Source: Colletotrichum lupini (Eukaryota > Ascomycota > Sordariomycetes > Glomerellales > Glomerellaceae). Taken from it: a stretch of DNA of 64,000 nt. Below the pieces are notes generated by a model. The model ran no database searches, was not told where the DNA came from, and was given only the letters and a program-made list of their open reading frames with translations. Shown piece by piece: positions 1-10,563 of the stretch (position 1 is its first letter; each line of letters starts with the position of its first letter). The stretch lies in contig NC_064678.1 in assembly GCF_023278565.1 (NCBI RefSeq), positions 3,472,001 to 3,536,000 on the forward strand, read 5' to 3'. The translations under genes and the position numbers were made by a program.

Positions 1-1254
1 GTCGGGGAGAGGGATGAAGAATGTTCGTGAGGGTATGTGGGCGCCGTCTAGACTCTCATGAGGTTGATGACTGTGGATGATTAATGTGAGCTGACAACTG
101 GCAATAGTTCCGTTGAAGACCCTCGCTCAGCAACTCAGTTTGCCGATTCACGTGAGAGACACGTTTACCAAGTGGCAGGTATTGCGGCTCCTCTTTCCCA
201 TCAATCAAGTGCCATCAAACTGACGCACGCAGCCACCTAGCGACTTCAATCTCATCATTGCCGTCTCTTTTGGTCTTTTCGTGCCGCCGAGATTACTCAA
301 GATGGCAAAGTACGGAGGCTTAAACGTTCACCCATCACTGCTCCCAGAGTGAGTTCTCATCCACGTTTGCCTCCCCATCGTCACACAGCCCTCTCAACCA
401 CCAAATTCTCCAGCTTCCGCGGTCCCGCGCCCCTTCAACATACGCTTCTACAAGGGCGCACGCACACAGGCATCACGCTTCAGACCCTAGATCACAGAGA
501 CTTTGATCACGGTGACATTCTGGCTCAGACGCCGCTTCCAGGCATCCCGATCCCGGAAAACTGCAGCACGCAGCAGCTGCTCGACATTGTCACGCCGCCG
601 GCCGCCGAGATGCTCGTCGACGGTCTACATCGAGGTCTCCACGTCCCTCCGCACGTGAACGTCGGCTGGAAACAATCCACCGGGGGGTTCATAGAGGACT
701 CATTCGGAGCACCTCCGCACGCGCCGAAGATCACAAACCACGACCGTTGGATTGCTTGGTCGAAGTGGACCGCCGACGACATTGCGACGCGGCAGCGCGT
801 GCTGGGCGGCGTGTGGTCCTCTGCAATCAGCCAGACCACGGGCACAGAGAAGAGGATTAAGTTGGGACGGGTGGACTCCGTACCCCTCGAGGATATGCCT
901 GAGCATATTAAGCAGTTTAACAGACGATTGAGGGAGTATAGGAAAGACCGAACAATTGCAGACGATGCCTCACCGGAGGATGATAAGAAGGTGAAGTTTG
1001 TCAATTGGATTCAGGGGACGCAAGACGGGTGTTGGAAAGTGCTTCAGCGTGCCTTTTTTGAGCACGAGGACGGGAGGAGCATTTTGATTCCCCTTGTTGA
1101 GGGCGACAAGGTCCTCAAGGTGTCGACCATGATTGTCGAGGGCTCGGCGGAACGTACTGCTGTGAGCGCCATTAAGAGCTTCGCCGTAGTCGGAGATGAC
1201 TACAATAACGGCTTCACTGGAAGGCGTTCGGAATTCACCCTTGTCCCCTTTTAG
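1..1254 (+). CDS. FMT1: Mitochondrial methionyl-tRNA formyltransferase, 3' part (5' truncated by window)
   Basis: Formylates initiator Met-tRNA with 10-formyl-THF for mitochondrial translation start. I rebuilt four exons: <1-32, 108-178, 233-348 and 414-1254; introns of 75, 54 and 65 bp all have GT...AG ends and keep one frame. Joined, the peptide runs through family landmarks: SGRGMKNVREVPLKTLAQ, then LPIHVRDTFTKWQ, then VSFGLFVPPRLLK, then the highly conserved GLNVHPSLLPDFRGPAPLQ, in which the Asp codon is split by the third intron. The C-terminal exon carries the HRDFDHGDILAQ region and the tRNA-binding C-terminal domain, ending at a TAG at 1252-1254. The catalytic N-terminal start (about 60-90 residues) lies outside the window. 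The long open frame beginning at 349 starts inside the intron and is not the true start. Confidence 0.9.
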
Positions 1255-2150
1255 ATATCAGTGTTGTAGGTGTACGATAGGAAAATGCAGTGATGAGGTT
1301 GATCACTGTTCCTTTGGAACTATTACAAACTGATCATCTTTCCGTATGTTAGGCGAGATTCCTGACTAGGCTAGTGGACAGGGAATCGCGATAACATATT
1401 ATTATGGTTCCTGGCGCCTTGCTACGTAGTAAACTCCAGGTCTGGTATATATCTCTATTGCCTGGAGTATGTCGAATTTGGAATTGGGTCGATGAGAAAA
1501 ACCATACAGGGTGCTTCATGGAATCTTCTCAAGTGTCAGTTGCGACCCGTAGACTTGCGAAAAAAGACTCTCAAGGCTCCTCTCGTATAAGTGATTATTC
1601 ATACAGACCTTCTATTATCGAATTTCCATTTTGCTGGCACAAACTGTTCGTTCCCTTCGCTAGATCTGATCTTACCTTACCTTTCAGGCCGTTTCTTTCG
1701 AGGCTAAGTAGGGAGGTCGAGCGATTCTTGGTTGAGGAAGGCGCCCCAGACTTTCTCGCAGCTGCTCCTTCCTAAGCCATATCACTGCTTGGTACCCGCT
1801 CGAAAATCGGTTGAGCTGGCGGTCAGTCTCGAAATCTGGTTCCTTCCATGTCGTTTAACTCATCTTCTTTTCCTTCCGCCCGTCCGCTCCCTCTTCACAT
1901 CGGCCATCTCCTCCATTCTGGCGTCCGGAGCCAACTAACCAAATATTACCACATTCTCTGTTTTCTTTTCTTGCAAACACCCGGCTTCCTACAAGTAACT
2001 CTTACTCTTTCCAAGGCATTCAGCACTTCAAGCAAAAGACAGAGAATCTGACAGTCTCTTAGAAATTTTCTTGCGCAGGCAGAAGATACATACTCCAGGA
2101 CCTTTGCAAACACCCACGACATCACCATCAAAGCTATCAGCATATTCAAC
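1255..2150. other. Intergenic: FMT1 3' flank and upstream region of the next gene
   Basis: No supported gene. The last 300 bases before 2151 are CT-rich (TCTTTTCTTG, TTACTCTTTCC), as expected of a fungal promoter/5' UTR for the following gene. Short open frames here have no recognisable domains. Confidence 0.6.
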
Positions 2151-3113
2151 ATGTCTCCTGCGTTCTGCTCTGCTCAAGCAACCACAGACAGTTTTCGAGA
2201 CGATGACCCTCAACCAGCTCAGACAAGCACGCCGCCGTCTCGGAGATCTTCCGTCTTCTCCTCTACAATCTCCCCAGGCTCATATCAGAGCTCAGTGTCG
2301 GCCGCTATCGTCGAACCTCCCCCGTTCCGCCGATCACTGGCCCCGACACCCAAACCAAAGACGGCAACGGAGAATCTGCAAGGCAGCTACTCGGAATACC
2401 GTCTCGTCACACCACAGCCTCAGTTCCGTCGCTCGGCTGCCCCAAGCCTGAGCGACTATGCTGAGACTCTGAGAGCTCAATCGCATGATGTCCAGACTTC
2501 AGTCCATCACGGCGAAGGCGTCACTAGCGAGGAGTCCTCGCGCGGAACGACGTCAGGTATGGCCGATCTCGTGAATGAGATTGACGGCCAGATTCCTGAC
2601 GACCATAAAGCTGCGGAGAGTAGCAAGTGTTTTCCGACCGGTGTCCGAAGCCCCACGTGGAGTCTGCTGACCGCATCCCCCGTCACTCGCCTCCCTGCCG
2701 TCGCCGAAGTCAACGACGACAACGACAACGACATTATCCGTGATCCCGTTCCGTCTTCTCCCGGAAACTCCACCGCAACGCCCACCTTCCAGAAAGTGTT
2801 GACTTTCGGAGCGGAGCCACAGAAGGATAACCAAGACGACAATACTACAAGCACTCCGTTGCCAAGGCGAACCCGGAACGCTAGGAAGACCCGGGGTTCC
2901 GACTCTAGACCAGAGATCAGGGGCGGCCGGACCGGCAGTCGCCGGGGACGCCGAGCTAAACCTCCTGCTCGGTGGTCCCCCATACTGCCTTGGACGTCCG
3001 CTGAAAAAGCGGCCTTCCATGGTGAGTTACAACAGAGAATTGCGGCAATCACTTCCGGTACAGGCATTGACAGTGGTCTCCTGGATGTGCCATGCGACTA
3101 CTTCGACATGTAG
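2151..3113 (+). CDS. Hypothetical disordered basic protein, 320 aa
   Basis: I do not recognise a family. It is a single exon with start context TTCAACATGTC. The first 120 residues are rich in Ser, Thr, Pro and Arg (several RRS/FRRS phosphosite-like motifs). An acidic, Asp/Asn-rich stretch follows near residues 185-200. A strongly basic segment (about residues 240-275, RRTRNARKTRG then GSRRGRRAKPP) could be a nuclear localisation or nucleic-acid-binding patch. The C-terminus (RWSPILPWTSAEKAAFHGEL, about 270-290) is the only part that looks foldable. No signal peptide or membrane segment. Codon use and an unbroken 320-codon frame support a real gene; a nuclear role is only inferred from charge. 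Confidence 0.6.
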   Translation: MSPAFCSAQATTDSFRDDDPQPAQTSTPPSRRSSVFSSTISPGSYQSSVSAAIVEPPPFRRSLAPTPKPKTATENLQGSYSEYRLVTPQPQFRRSAAPSLSDYAETLRAQSHDVQTSVHHGEGVTSEESSRGTTSGMADLVNEIDGQIPDDHKAAESSKCFPTGVRSPTWSLLTASPVTRLPAVAEVNDDNDNDIIRDPVPSSPGNSTATPTFQKVLTFGAEPQKDNQDDNTTSTPLPRRTRNARKTRGSDSRPEIRGGRTGSRRGRRAKPPARWSPILPWTSAEKAAFHGELQQRIAAITSGTGIDSGLLDVPCDYFDM

Positions 3114-3988
3114 AGCATTTCTTCTCGTATTCTTTTCTTCTGATTCGGATGGATCAAAGGCTTCTCCAGCAATTTTTAAGGAGCCATGACATTACACAGG
3201 TATGTTGTTAATCGAACAGTATCATCGTGACATTTACGAACTATCATAAGCGTTATGGCCCTCGAGTCTGAAACGCCTACAGGAGCCTTTCAGGCACTAC
3301 TCGACATATCTTTTGCCGTCGATCTGAGCATTGAGTAAATTGCTTTCCAAATTTTCTCTAATTTTTCCTTTCTTGCAAAGTGGGTAGGAATATCAATTAT
3401 TTATGTCTCAGTTACCATGCTAATGTCTATCCAGCGCATTTTGAAATCCCATCAACCCATAGATTGCCCACCACCTGGCACACCACCCTCATGAGCATGC
3501 CAATCTCGGACTTGGTAATGCTACGGGAAACATTTGGCAAAGTATTCTTCAGTACTAGCAGCCAAGCTAATAAAGAACTCGAACGAATTGGTACAGCAGA
3601 CATAGACCCTTGGAACTCGATTGCGGAAACTCGGGACTAGACAAATCACACATTTATCACACCTCGACAACCTGGTAACGACTGTAACTTTCCAATTTTC
3701 TCTCTGCTCTACCAACACATTACCCTTGAGCCACTCATTACATATGAATATAATCATAGCTTGGAGCCCATCTAACGTCAGACTGACCAAGTCAGGTCCA
3801 CGTCGAGCCACCCGAATGAGTGAAACACTAAGATGTATCCCCAGCTAATCGACAGCGGTTTTGTACAAGACGCATGCATGCGTCAAGGTCGTGGCAGATG
3901 GCGCCGGTCTCCCCCCGCGTTGTTACTCGAGACCAACGACCACGTTTATGCCCCGCAAACAAGTTCCAACTCACACCAATCTGATGAT
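3114..3988. other. Intergenic between two convergent genes
   Basis: AT-richer sequence (for example AATTTTCTCTAATTTTTCC near 3350) between a plus-strand gene ending at 3113 and a minus-strand gene ending at 3989. It should hold both 3' UTRs and terminators. No coding signal was found. Confidence 0.6.
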
Positions 3989-4877
3989 TTACATCATCAG
4001 GCCGACGACAACGCTGACAACGGCAGCCAAGCTGAGGGCGCCAGCGGCTCTGACACCGGCTGCGCCGCTGTCGATACCGTTCTGGCTGTTGTTGGATCCG
4101 CCCTTGCTGCCACCACCATTGCCGGCCTTGAGCTGCTGGCAGACGCCCATGAGCGTTGAGTTGTTCATCATGGCGTTGAGCTTGGCCTCCTGCTTGGCAG
4201 CCTTGGCCTTGAACTTCTCGATCTTGGTGGTGTTGCCCTTGAACTTGTCGTTCAGGGCAGTGTCATTCTTGGAAAGAGCAACAAGCTTGCTATAGTGGCG
4301 TTGTGGTTAGCGTATTGCTCATCGAATTAGCGCTGAGGGGAGTCACTCACTTCAACTTGTTCATCTGCTTGCACTCTCCCTTGGTGGTCTGAACGGAGCA
4401 GTACGAGAGGAGAGTGGTGTTCTTCTGCAGGTCGGTGAGCTTGGCCTGGCCCTTCTGGGCGAAAGCCTTGAGCTTGTCGGCCTTGGTGGCGTTGTTCTTG
4501 GTGACAGCGTTGAGGGCAGTCTCATTGGCAACCAGCTTCTCCAACTTGTCCATGCGCTTCATGAAGCGGCACTGTCCGTTCTCCTGCTGAACAGCACGAA
4601 CCTGGTCGCAGGTCGTCATCAAGGTCGAGTTCTTCTTGGCCTCGTCGAGCTTGGGCTGGACCTCGGCGGCCTTCTTTTTGATGAAGTCGATCTTTGTTGC
4701 GTTGTTGTTGGTGATCTCGGCGAGGAGAGTATCGTTGCCGGCGACCTTGACCAACTTCTCACCCTTCAGGAAGCGCTTGCACTGAGCCTCTGTCGAGTTC
4801 TTGCCGCCACCGCCATTGTGGTCCTTGGCCAAGGCCGTGATGGACAGAAGGGGAACGAGGAGGAATGAAAGCTGCAT
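3989..4877 (-). CDS. Secreted, probably GPI-anchored protein of three N-glycosylated Cys-pair modules, 275 aa
   Basis: Two exons (4351-4877 and 3989-4289) with a 61-bp intron; the split AAC codon keeps the frame. Residues 1-17 are a signal peptide (MQLSFLLVPLLSITALA). Three tandem modules follow, each starting and ending with Cys: C33-C90, C103-C160 and C169-C226, always 57 residues apart. Each module has N-x-S/T sequons at +15, +26 and +50 from its first Cys (N48/59/83, N118/129/153, N184/195/219), plus one before the first module (N27). Modules are Lys-, Leu- and Ala-rich and probably helical. The C-terminus has a Gly/Ser/Asn linker and an Ala/Val hydrophobic tail (about 252-275), typical of GPI-anchor signals. 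I recognise no named family; a cell-wall/surface or effector-like role is inference. Confidence 0.85.
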
Positions 4878-7800
4878 ATTGACGGCTGATGGAGTGGAAC
4901 GTTTCGTCGTTTGGGGTGTTTAAAAAAAGGCGGTCCGGCCGCAATAAAAGAAAGGCGAGTGTAAAGAAGTGAAGGGATCGGGAGGATGAGATGACCGCAG
5001 GTGACAGGACCGTTGGGAGAAGATTTTGGGGGAAGACGTGGCCAAGTCTTATACCAAACCCTCTCCTACACCCCTCGCGGATTTCCATCCACCGACCCCT
5101 GCCGGCTCGCAACCGTCCGTGGATACTCATCCCATCTCCAGCGTCCCCTCTCTTTTACGGCACTCGCACGAAACCGACATACCAAACGCACTCTGGACAC
5201 CATAGTAGTCGCTCGCCCATCCAACGAATCGTCCTTCAGATGGCATGTCTCAACCCCCTCTTCCGCTACGCAGTGCCTGGCCGGTTGTGCCCACTCACAC
5301 CCGGTCTCGCTCTCTTTCGCTCTCTACTCTGTCTACAGTAAGCGCATAGTCCCGAATGGGATGGCGAAAGCAAGCAAAAAAAAAACCCAAATGTCAAATG
5401 TCCTACTTGCTAACTTGGATATTCCTCGGCGTGGTACTGCTAGCCAGTGGTCATGGCTCTAGCGCCGTTTCTATGGCGTATTCTTCTGTTTGACCTCACG
5501 GCAACACCTGCCGTCGACAGGCCAGATTGCCCTGGTTTGAGCCTCAATCATGTGTTACAAAATCTGTGATCATTGACATTCACAGTTGTTACACGCTATA
5601 AACCTGACGTGTCCCCCCCTTCCTCGGAAAGTGGGAGGGCGCTAATGGGCGAAAGAAGAAACATCACGGACTCTTTTCCCATGAACGACGTTTTCGAAAA
5701 CCAGAAGAATTGCCCACGGCACATAGAGAATGCGGCATGTAGATGCCGCCATTGCTACGATAGCCTCCCCCGCCAGCATTTTCAGTGCCTCAGATGCGGC
5801 TCAAACGGCATGTTTTGGCAGGCCCCTCTCACTCCAACGTCCATCCCGGCGCCCACGCATTGTCCGTTTCAGACACCCCAGCCCGGACGCGACGAAACAC
5901 TGCTGATCGATCGACAGCACTACCAAACCATGGAGAAAAGCAAGGTCAGCCTGTCCAGAGTCGTCTCGGCCTCATGGTGTCGCCTCAAGATTAGGACCAG
6001 TTTGCGTCTACGCGTGTACTGTGAGTGGTCGGTTCGGTTGGGTAGGGGTCGAGGGATGGGTATGGAGGCGAGAGGTAGGGAATCCGCCGCCGTACGGTGC
6101 CAGCCACTCGACTGCTCAACACCAGCCCCAGAAACCAAAGAGTCCATTTTTGGACTACGGGCCCTGCGAGCCTACGAGCATATCTCCTCATTCAAAACCT
6201 TGCAGAGACCAAGCTCTGGCAGCAGAATGTCAATCAAGTGTGCCAAGAGGACGAGAGCGCGATGTAACAGAGCAAGCAGATCCAAACGCACATCCCGCCT
6301 ACGCTACCAAGTCATTCTCGCACCATTCCAGATCAACTGACTAGCCCAGTGTAGATCAGCAAAGACATCTTGGCGATTGCGGCTCAATGCAATACCGTGC
6401 CTTGGAGTCTCGAGTTGATATCTTTGATAGTTCGAATTGCGAATTACAGTTTTTCGAATAGAATGCTGTGCGAAGAGGGCGCCTCGTATATACGAACCCT
6501 TTGGTCCGGTGTTTTCCTTTTCTCCTCAACTCTAGTGCTCACTGGCTTGGCCGGAGCGTCGAAAAGGGGTCTTTCGCGGCCGCAGATGAATCTTTGGGCG
6601 AGAATGGACTAGATGGTGAGCTTCTAACGAGCTTCGTCATCTCGTGGCCGGACCAAGCAACGGTTGGCTTGTTCACAAAATTTCATCTCGAGCGTCCTGG
6701 CGGGGTCTGTTGTCGTCTGGAAAACTCTGTGTGTCATCCATTCGTCGTCCTTGGCCCCTTCTCACAGGTCTCTCATGCCGTTCGCCTGCAGTGGTGGCGA
6801 CGGGAAGAGGGGGGTGAGGTGAAGGGATGCAGAGTGGCAGCGGCATCTGTTACCGTTGCTCGCGACCGTGTCGGCGACAAGGTCCCCGTTCTGGCACATG
6901 GCGTCTGGCATACGGAGGAAAAGCCAAGAATGGCCAGATTTTCCTCTCCGTTGTGGAATCTGCAGGGCTTTTTCTTTGTCAAAAGCTTGAGCGTGCTTCC
7001 GTCTGCTGCATGCTGCAGTTACTGAAGCCCGTGATCGACGTCCCCGCAACGTTTCTTCTTGGCTCCTGGCCTCCTTCACGTTGTCTCCTCTGCCTGTCAG
7101 AGTTGGGCCCCCCCCCTCCCCCATATCCCTTGGCACACTAGGCCCTAGGGAAGAAAAAAAAGGCCCAACCCTTGACAATGCAACACTACATCGAAAACCA
7201 GGCACACACTCACACACAATGGTCGAATTTAGATCATGGTTGAGTGGGGTAGAAGGACGAGGATGGAGAAGAGGGGAGGGAAGATCTGGCGCGTAAAGGC
7301 GAGACCAAGACAAGACGTGTGTCAAGTGGGAACCGGAGGACGAGCGAGTCGCGCAACATGCACCTCACCATAGAGACGACTGGGCATCAAGACCCCGGGA
7401 CCCTTGTCCAAGGACTCTTCGTCGGAGAAATAAAAATGGCCAACCAGAAACACTTTGCGGTGCGGGAAAAAAGAGAGAAAGTCCAGGTTCATGGAACCAT
7501 CGGCAAAAAAGGCCGACCTGGACTTATGACGAGGGATGATGGCTGGAGAGAGAGAGAGAGAGGGGAGAGAAAGGGGGCCCGACGCGGGGAGACAACTTTT
7601 TTTCCCCTTTTCCCTGTGCACAGGTTCCTGCGAGTTTTTTCTCCTACGACAGATCCCTAGACGATGGCGCGCGTCCGTCTGTTGAGACGGGCCTGAACCC
7701 GACTCGATATCCTCGTTCACGCAGGGCGAGAGTTCCGACGGCCGCGCGCGCGCGTGCACGTTCTGGATTAGAGCAAGACGACGACGACAGAAAGGCATTG

Positions 7801-8139
7801 TAGTGGGACTGAAAACGCGGTTTGGCCCATACAATTAACTCGTGGCATGCCTGATTAGGATTCGTCGCCCATCCACGTCAGCCTGTCGGGGAGACAGGAA
7901 CGTAATCATCTCTAGGGAATCCCGAACTCACGAGCGGTTCCCCGAGCGGGTTGCTGTTCTGTGCCTCTATGGTTCTTCTCATTATTTTGCGTTTGGTCTT
8001 ACTCAGAACCAACTCAGACCAACAGCTAACACCAGCGCCCGCGAGTGCGGCCGACCGAACTATATCTCCAATTTGCTGCTCAATCCAACCATTGACAAAG
8101 ACCAAAGCTACATGTACGGAGCGCGGAGCAGAAAATCCA
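4878..8139. other. Long intergenic region (3.3 kb)
   Basis: Upstream region of the modular secreted gene and 3' flank of the oxidase gene. Open frames of 100-255 codons occur on both strands (for example 5573-6340 +), but none has a domain, a convincing start or a consistent exon structure. CT-rich tracts near 5070-5160 are promoter-like. The region also holds a GA microsatellite, listed separately. Confidence 0.5.
7546..7562. repeat. (GA)n microsatellite
   Basis: Uninterrupted GA dinucleotide run of eight units in the intergenic region downstream of the oxidase gene. Confidence 0.9.
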
Positions 8140-10563
8140 TTACCCAAAGACTTCAATCATGAAGTGATACTCAATCTTGCTGCCGTCGTGCCGCCCCCGC
8201 ACCGTGAGCTGCCGGCACTTGTCTGCCAGGATCTCCCCGACCACCGGCGCTCCGCAGTAAAAGACTCCGACCTTTAGCTCCTCATCCTCCTCCTCCACGT
8301 CCCGCCGCTCGCCGCTAGCGCCTCGGGTACTACCGCGGTCGTCGGCTCTAGCGTCCCCATTTTCGCTGCGGTGGTTCCCGTCTGTTCCCACCTCCCCTGC
8401 GTTTGCCATGCTGTCGGCTGCGGCCCCGCCGCCCGCGTTCGCTTTCATCCTCTTGCTGGCACGGAACCTCCGCATGTCCTCGTAGTGCCTATCTAATATG
8501 GCATCAAAGTCGGGCCGCCCAAAGTGCGTCGGGTTCAGCAAGCCCGTCAGCGGGCTCTCTGGGTGCTCCTCGGTGCGGTGCATCTCGAGAAGCCAGCGGT
8601 ACACGTGCGTGACAATGTCCCTGCGTTTCTGGGTGACGTGCGTGGCGATGCGGATGTCGAGGTGCTGGGATGGGCCCCCGTGGCGGCGGTGCCAGTCCTG
8701 GCTTCGCGAGACCGAGTTGAGGAGGTCGGCGATCCAGAGGAGGTAGTTTCGGTCGCGGACCGTCCAGTGGAAGTCTACGCGGCGGTAGTCGGGGGCGAAG
8801 GTGAAGGCTTCTGATGGGTTAGGGGGCTTCGTGGGGTCATTTCCATCCGGGGCCTCTGTTGTCGTTGCTGCTGCCATTGTCGATTCTGAACCCTTTCGCT
8901 CGTTGGTCTCTTTCTTCTCTGTCACGACGGTCGCCTCCGAGTCGTGGCGGTGTTGGTGGGCGCGGTGCTGATGCGGGTGTGTCGGGCCCCCGTGCTCCTC
9001 GTCATCGCGCGCCTGCAGGTCCGCGAGGATGCCCGAGAAGGGCGTGACGCCGATGCCTGAACCCACGATGATGGTGTGGTTGAAATCGTAAAATCGCTGA
9101 GCCGGCGCACCAAAGGGTCCGTTGATACCCACCTCAATCTCCGTTGCTGCATCGGCTCCTTCCTCTCCTTTCCCGCCTAGATCACGAAGCCGCTTCGTCC
9201 AGTTCCCATCCGTCTTGATATGTAGCCGGAACTCCCGCCCCTGACAAATGGAGACGGTGAACGGATGCCACTGGAAAGCGCTGATGGCGGGCACCTGTAG
9301 AAACACGTACTGCCCGGCCCTGTACTTCCACATGCGCTCGCTGGGGATCGTGGCCGCGACCTCGACCGTCTCGCCGTCGAGCACCGTCAGTGTCGCCCTG
9401 ATCCTGTGGAACCCGGTACCGACGCGGACGACGCGCTCGACGAGGATCAACAGCGTCGGCACGGCGAGGAAGTAGCCGAACATGGGCCACTGCAGCAGCG
9501 CCGCGGTGCCGTGGGCCATCATGAGGCCGATGATGGGGTACATGAGCAGGTGCGCCAGCTGAAAAACCTCGTAGTTCCAACGCCGCACGGCAGGCATGCT
9601 GAGCAGGGCGAGGAGGTAGAAGAGGCCTAACGCCGTGATACCCGTGAATCCCGGCAGCGAGCGGACGTACCCGACGTACGGCCTCGGCACCGCGTCCGGG
9701 CCCAGGACGGCTGCCACGGCGTCCTGGTTTTCGGGTCGGCTCCCGTGGTAGAAGGAGCCCGTGAGGTGGCCTACGGCGTGCAGCGTCGCGAGCGCGAGCG
9801 CGAGGCACGAGATCTTGATGTGGAAGCTCTGGCTGAGGTCCCAGTTGATGAAACGGGAAACGCGGTAGGAGCGGCGGAGCATGGTGGAGAAGTAGCGCGA
9901 CATGCTGAGGATGAGGAAGAAGAAGGTCGGGTAGAGCATGCCGGCGCAGGTCTTTGCGAGGACGACGCCCCAGCCGAAGGCGGCGCGGTACTGGGGGGTG
10001 GTGGCGTATTTGACGCATTGCCAGACGCCGAAGGCGATGAGGGAGGATGCGACGAGGCCTAGGAAGGCGATTTCGGGGCCGTGGACGGCCCAGTAGGCTC
10101 GGAGGCGGCGGGAGAGGCGGAGGTGCTGGATGAAGTCTCGCTGGGAGGTTTCCGAGTCGGCGTCTTGTTTCAGGGAGGGGATTTTCCATTCGCGGACGCG
10201 GGCTGCGAAGGCGGCGCGGGGGATGCGGTGGGTGCGGGAGGTGTCGTCGTCGTCGTCGGAGCCGGCGAGGCCCATTACGGAGCGGAGGAACTCATGGCGG
10301 AGGCGGTTCTCGTCTGGCGAGGAAGACGACTGGTTTGGTTTCTCTGGAGAGGTGTGACGGCTGATGACGTGGTGAGGCTTTACCTGACCGCCGGGCGCGA
10401 GCTCGTCGTGGGCGGCGTCGAGTTTGGCTTCGACTTCGGCGTAGTCGATGTAGCCGTCGCCGTTGTGGTCGAGGTCGTCGAGGAAGGAGGTTATCTCGTC
10501 TTCGGTGAGGTATGTGACGCCCTCTTTGGGGTTCGTGACGGGGTGGTTTGTGGGGGTAGCCAT
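8140..10563 (-). CDS. noxC: EF-hand NADPH oxidase, NoxC type, 807 aa
   Basis: Transmembrane flavocytochrome that moves electrons from NADPH through FAD and two hemes to oxygen, giving superoxide. Single exon. An N-terminal EF-hand loop at residues 32-43 (DHNGDGYIDYAE) matches the Ca2+-binding consensus and separates this class from NoxA and NoxB. The ferric-reductase transmembrane part spans about 155-380; heme-ligand candidates are H248/H262 and H338/H351, with the 14- and 13-residue spacings of the Nox family. FAD motif HPFT is at 433-436, NADPH motif GSGIGVTP at 501-508, and the NADPH-domain end near 771-779 (FYCGAPVVG). A long low-complexity insertion, His-rich then Thr/Glu-rich (about 519-590), and an acidic, Gly-rich one (about 715-765) interrupt the NADPH domain. 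In known fungi this class is Ca2+-linked and often accessory; that is family knowledge, not shown here. Confidence 0.93.
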   Translation of the reverse strand: MATPTNHPVTNPKEGVTYLTEDEITSFLDDLDHNGDGYIDYAEVEAKLDAAHDELAPGGQVKPHHVISRHTSPEKPNQSSSSPDENRLRHEFLRSVMGLAGSDDDDDTSRTHRIPRAAFAARVREWKIPSLKQDADSETSQRDFIQHLRLSRRLRAYWAVHGPEIAFLGLVASSLIAFGVWQCVKYATTPQYRAAFGWGVVLAKTCAGMLYPTFFFLILSMSRYFSTMLRRSYRVSRFINWDLSQSFHIKISCLALALATLHAVGHLTGSFYHGSRPENQDAVAAVLGPDAVPRPYVGYVRSLPGFTGITALGLFYLLALLSMPAVRRWNYEVFQLAHLLMYPIIGLMMAHGTAALLQWPMFGYFLAVPTLLILVERVVRVGTGFHRIRATLTVLDGETVEVAATIPSERMWKYRAGQYVFLQVPAISAFQWHPFTVSICQGREFRLHIKTDGNWTKRLRDLGGKGEEGADAATEIEVGINGPFGAPAQRFYDFNHTIIVGSGIGVTPFSGILADLQARDDEEHGGPTHPHQHRAHQHRHDSEATVVTEKKETNERKGSESTMAAATTTEAPDGNDPTKPPNPSEAFTFAPDYRRVDFHWTVRDRNYLLWIADLLNSVSRSQDWHRRHGGPSQHLDIRIATHVTQKRRDIVTHVYRWLLEMHRTEEHPESPLTGLLNPTHFGRPDFDAILDRHYEDMRRFRASKRMKANAGGGAAADSMANAGEVGTDGNHRSENGDARADDRGSTRGASGERRDVEEEDEELKVGVFYCGAPVVGEILADKCRQLTVRGRHDGSKIEYHFMIEVFG

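Noticed and set aside
5573..6340. 255-codon plus-strand frame with many Cys and Arg
   Set aside because: No domain, no good start context, unusual composition, and overlapping frames on the other strand are equally long; likely fortuitous.
9182..10189. 335-codon Arg/Pro-rich minus-strand frame inside noxC
   Set aside because: Alternate-frame shadow caused by high GC content of the oxidase gene.
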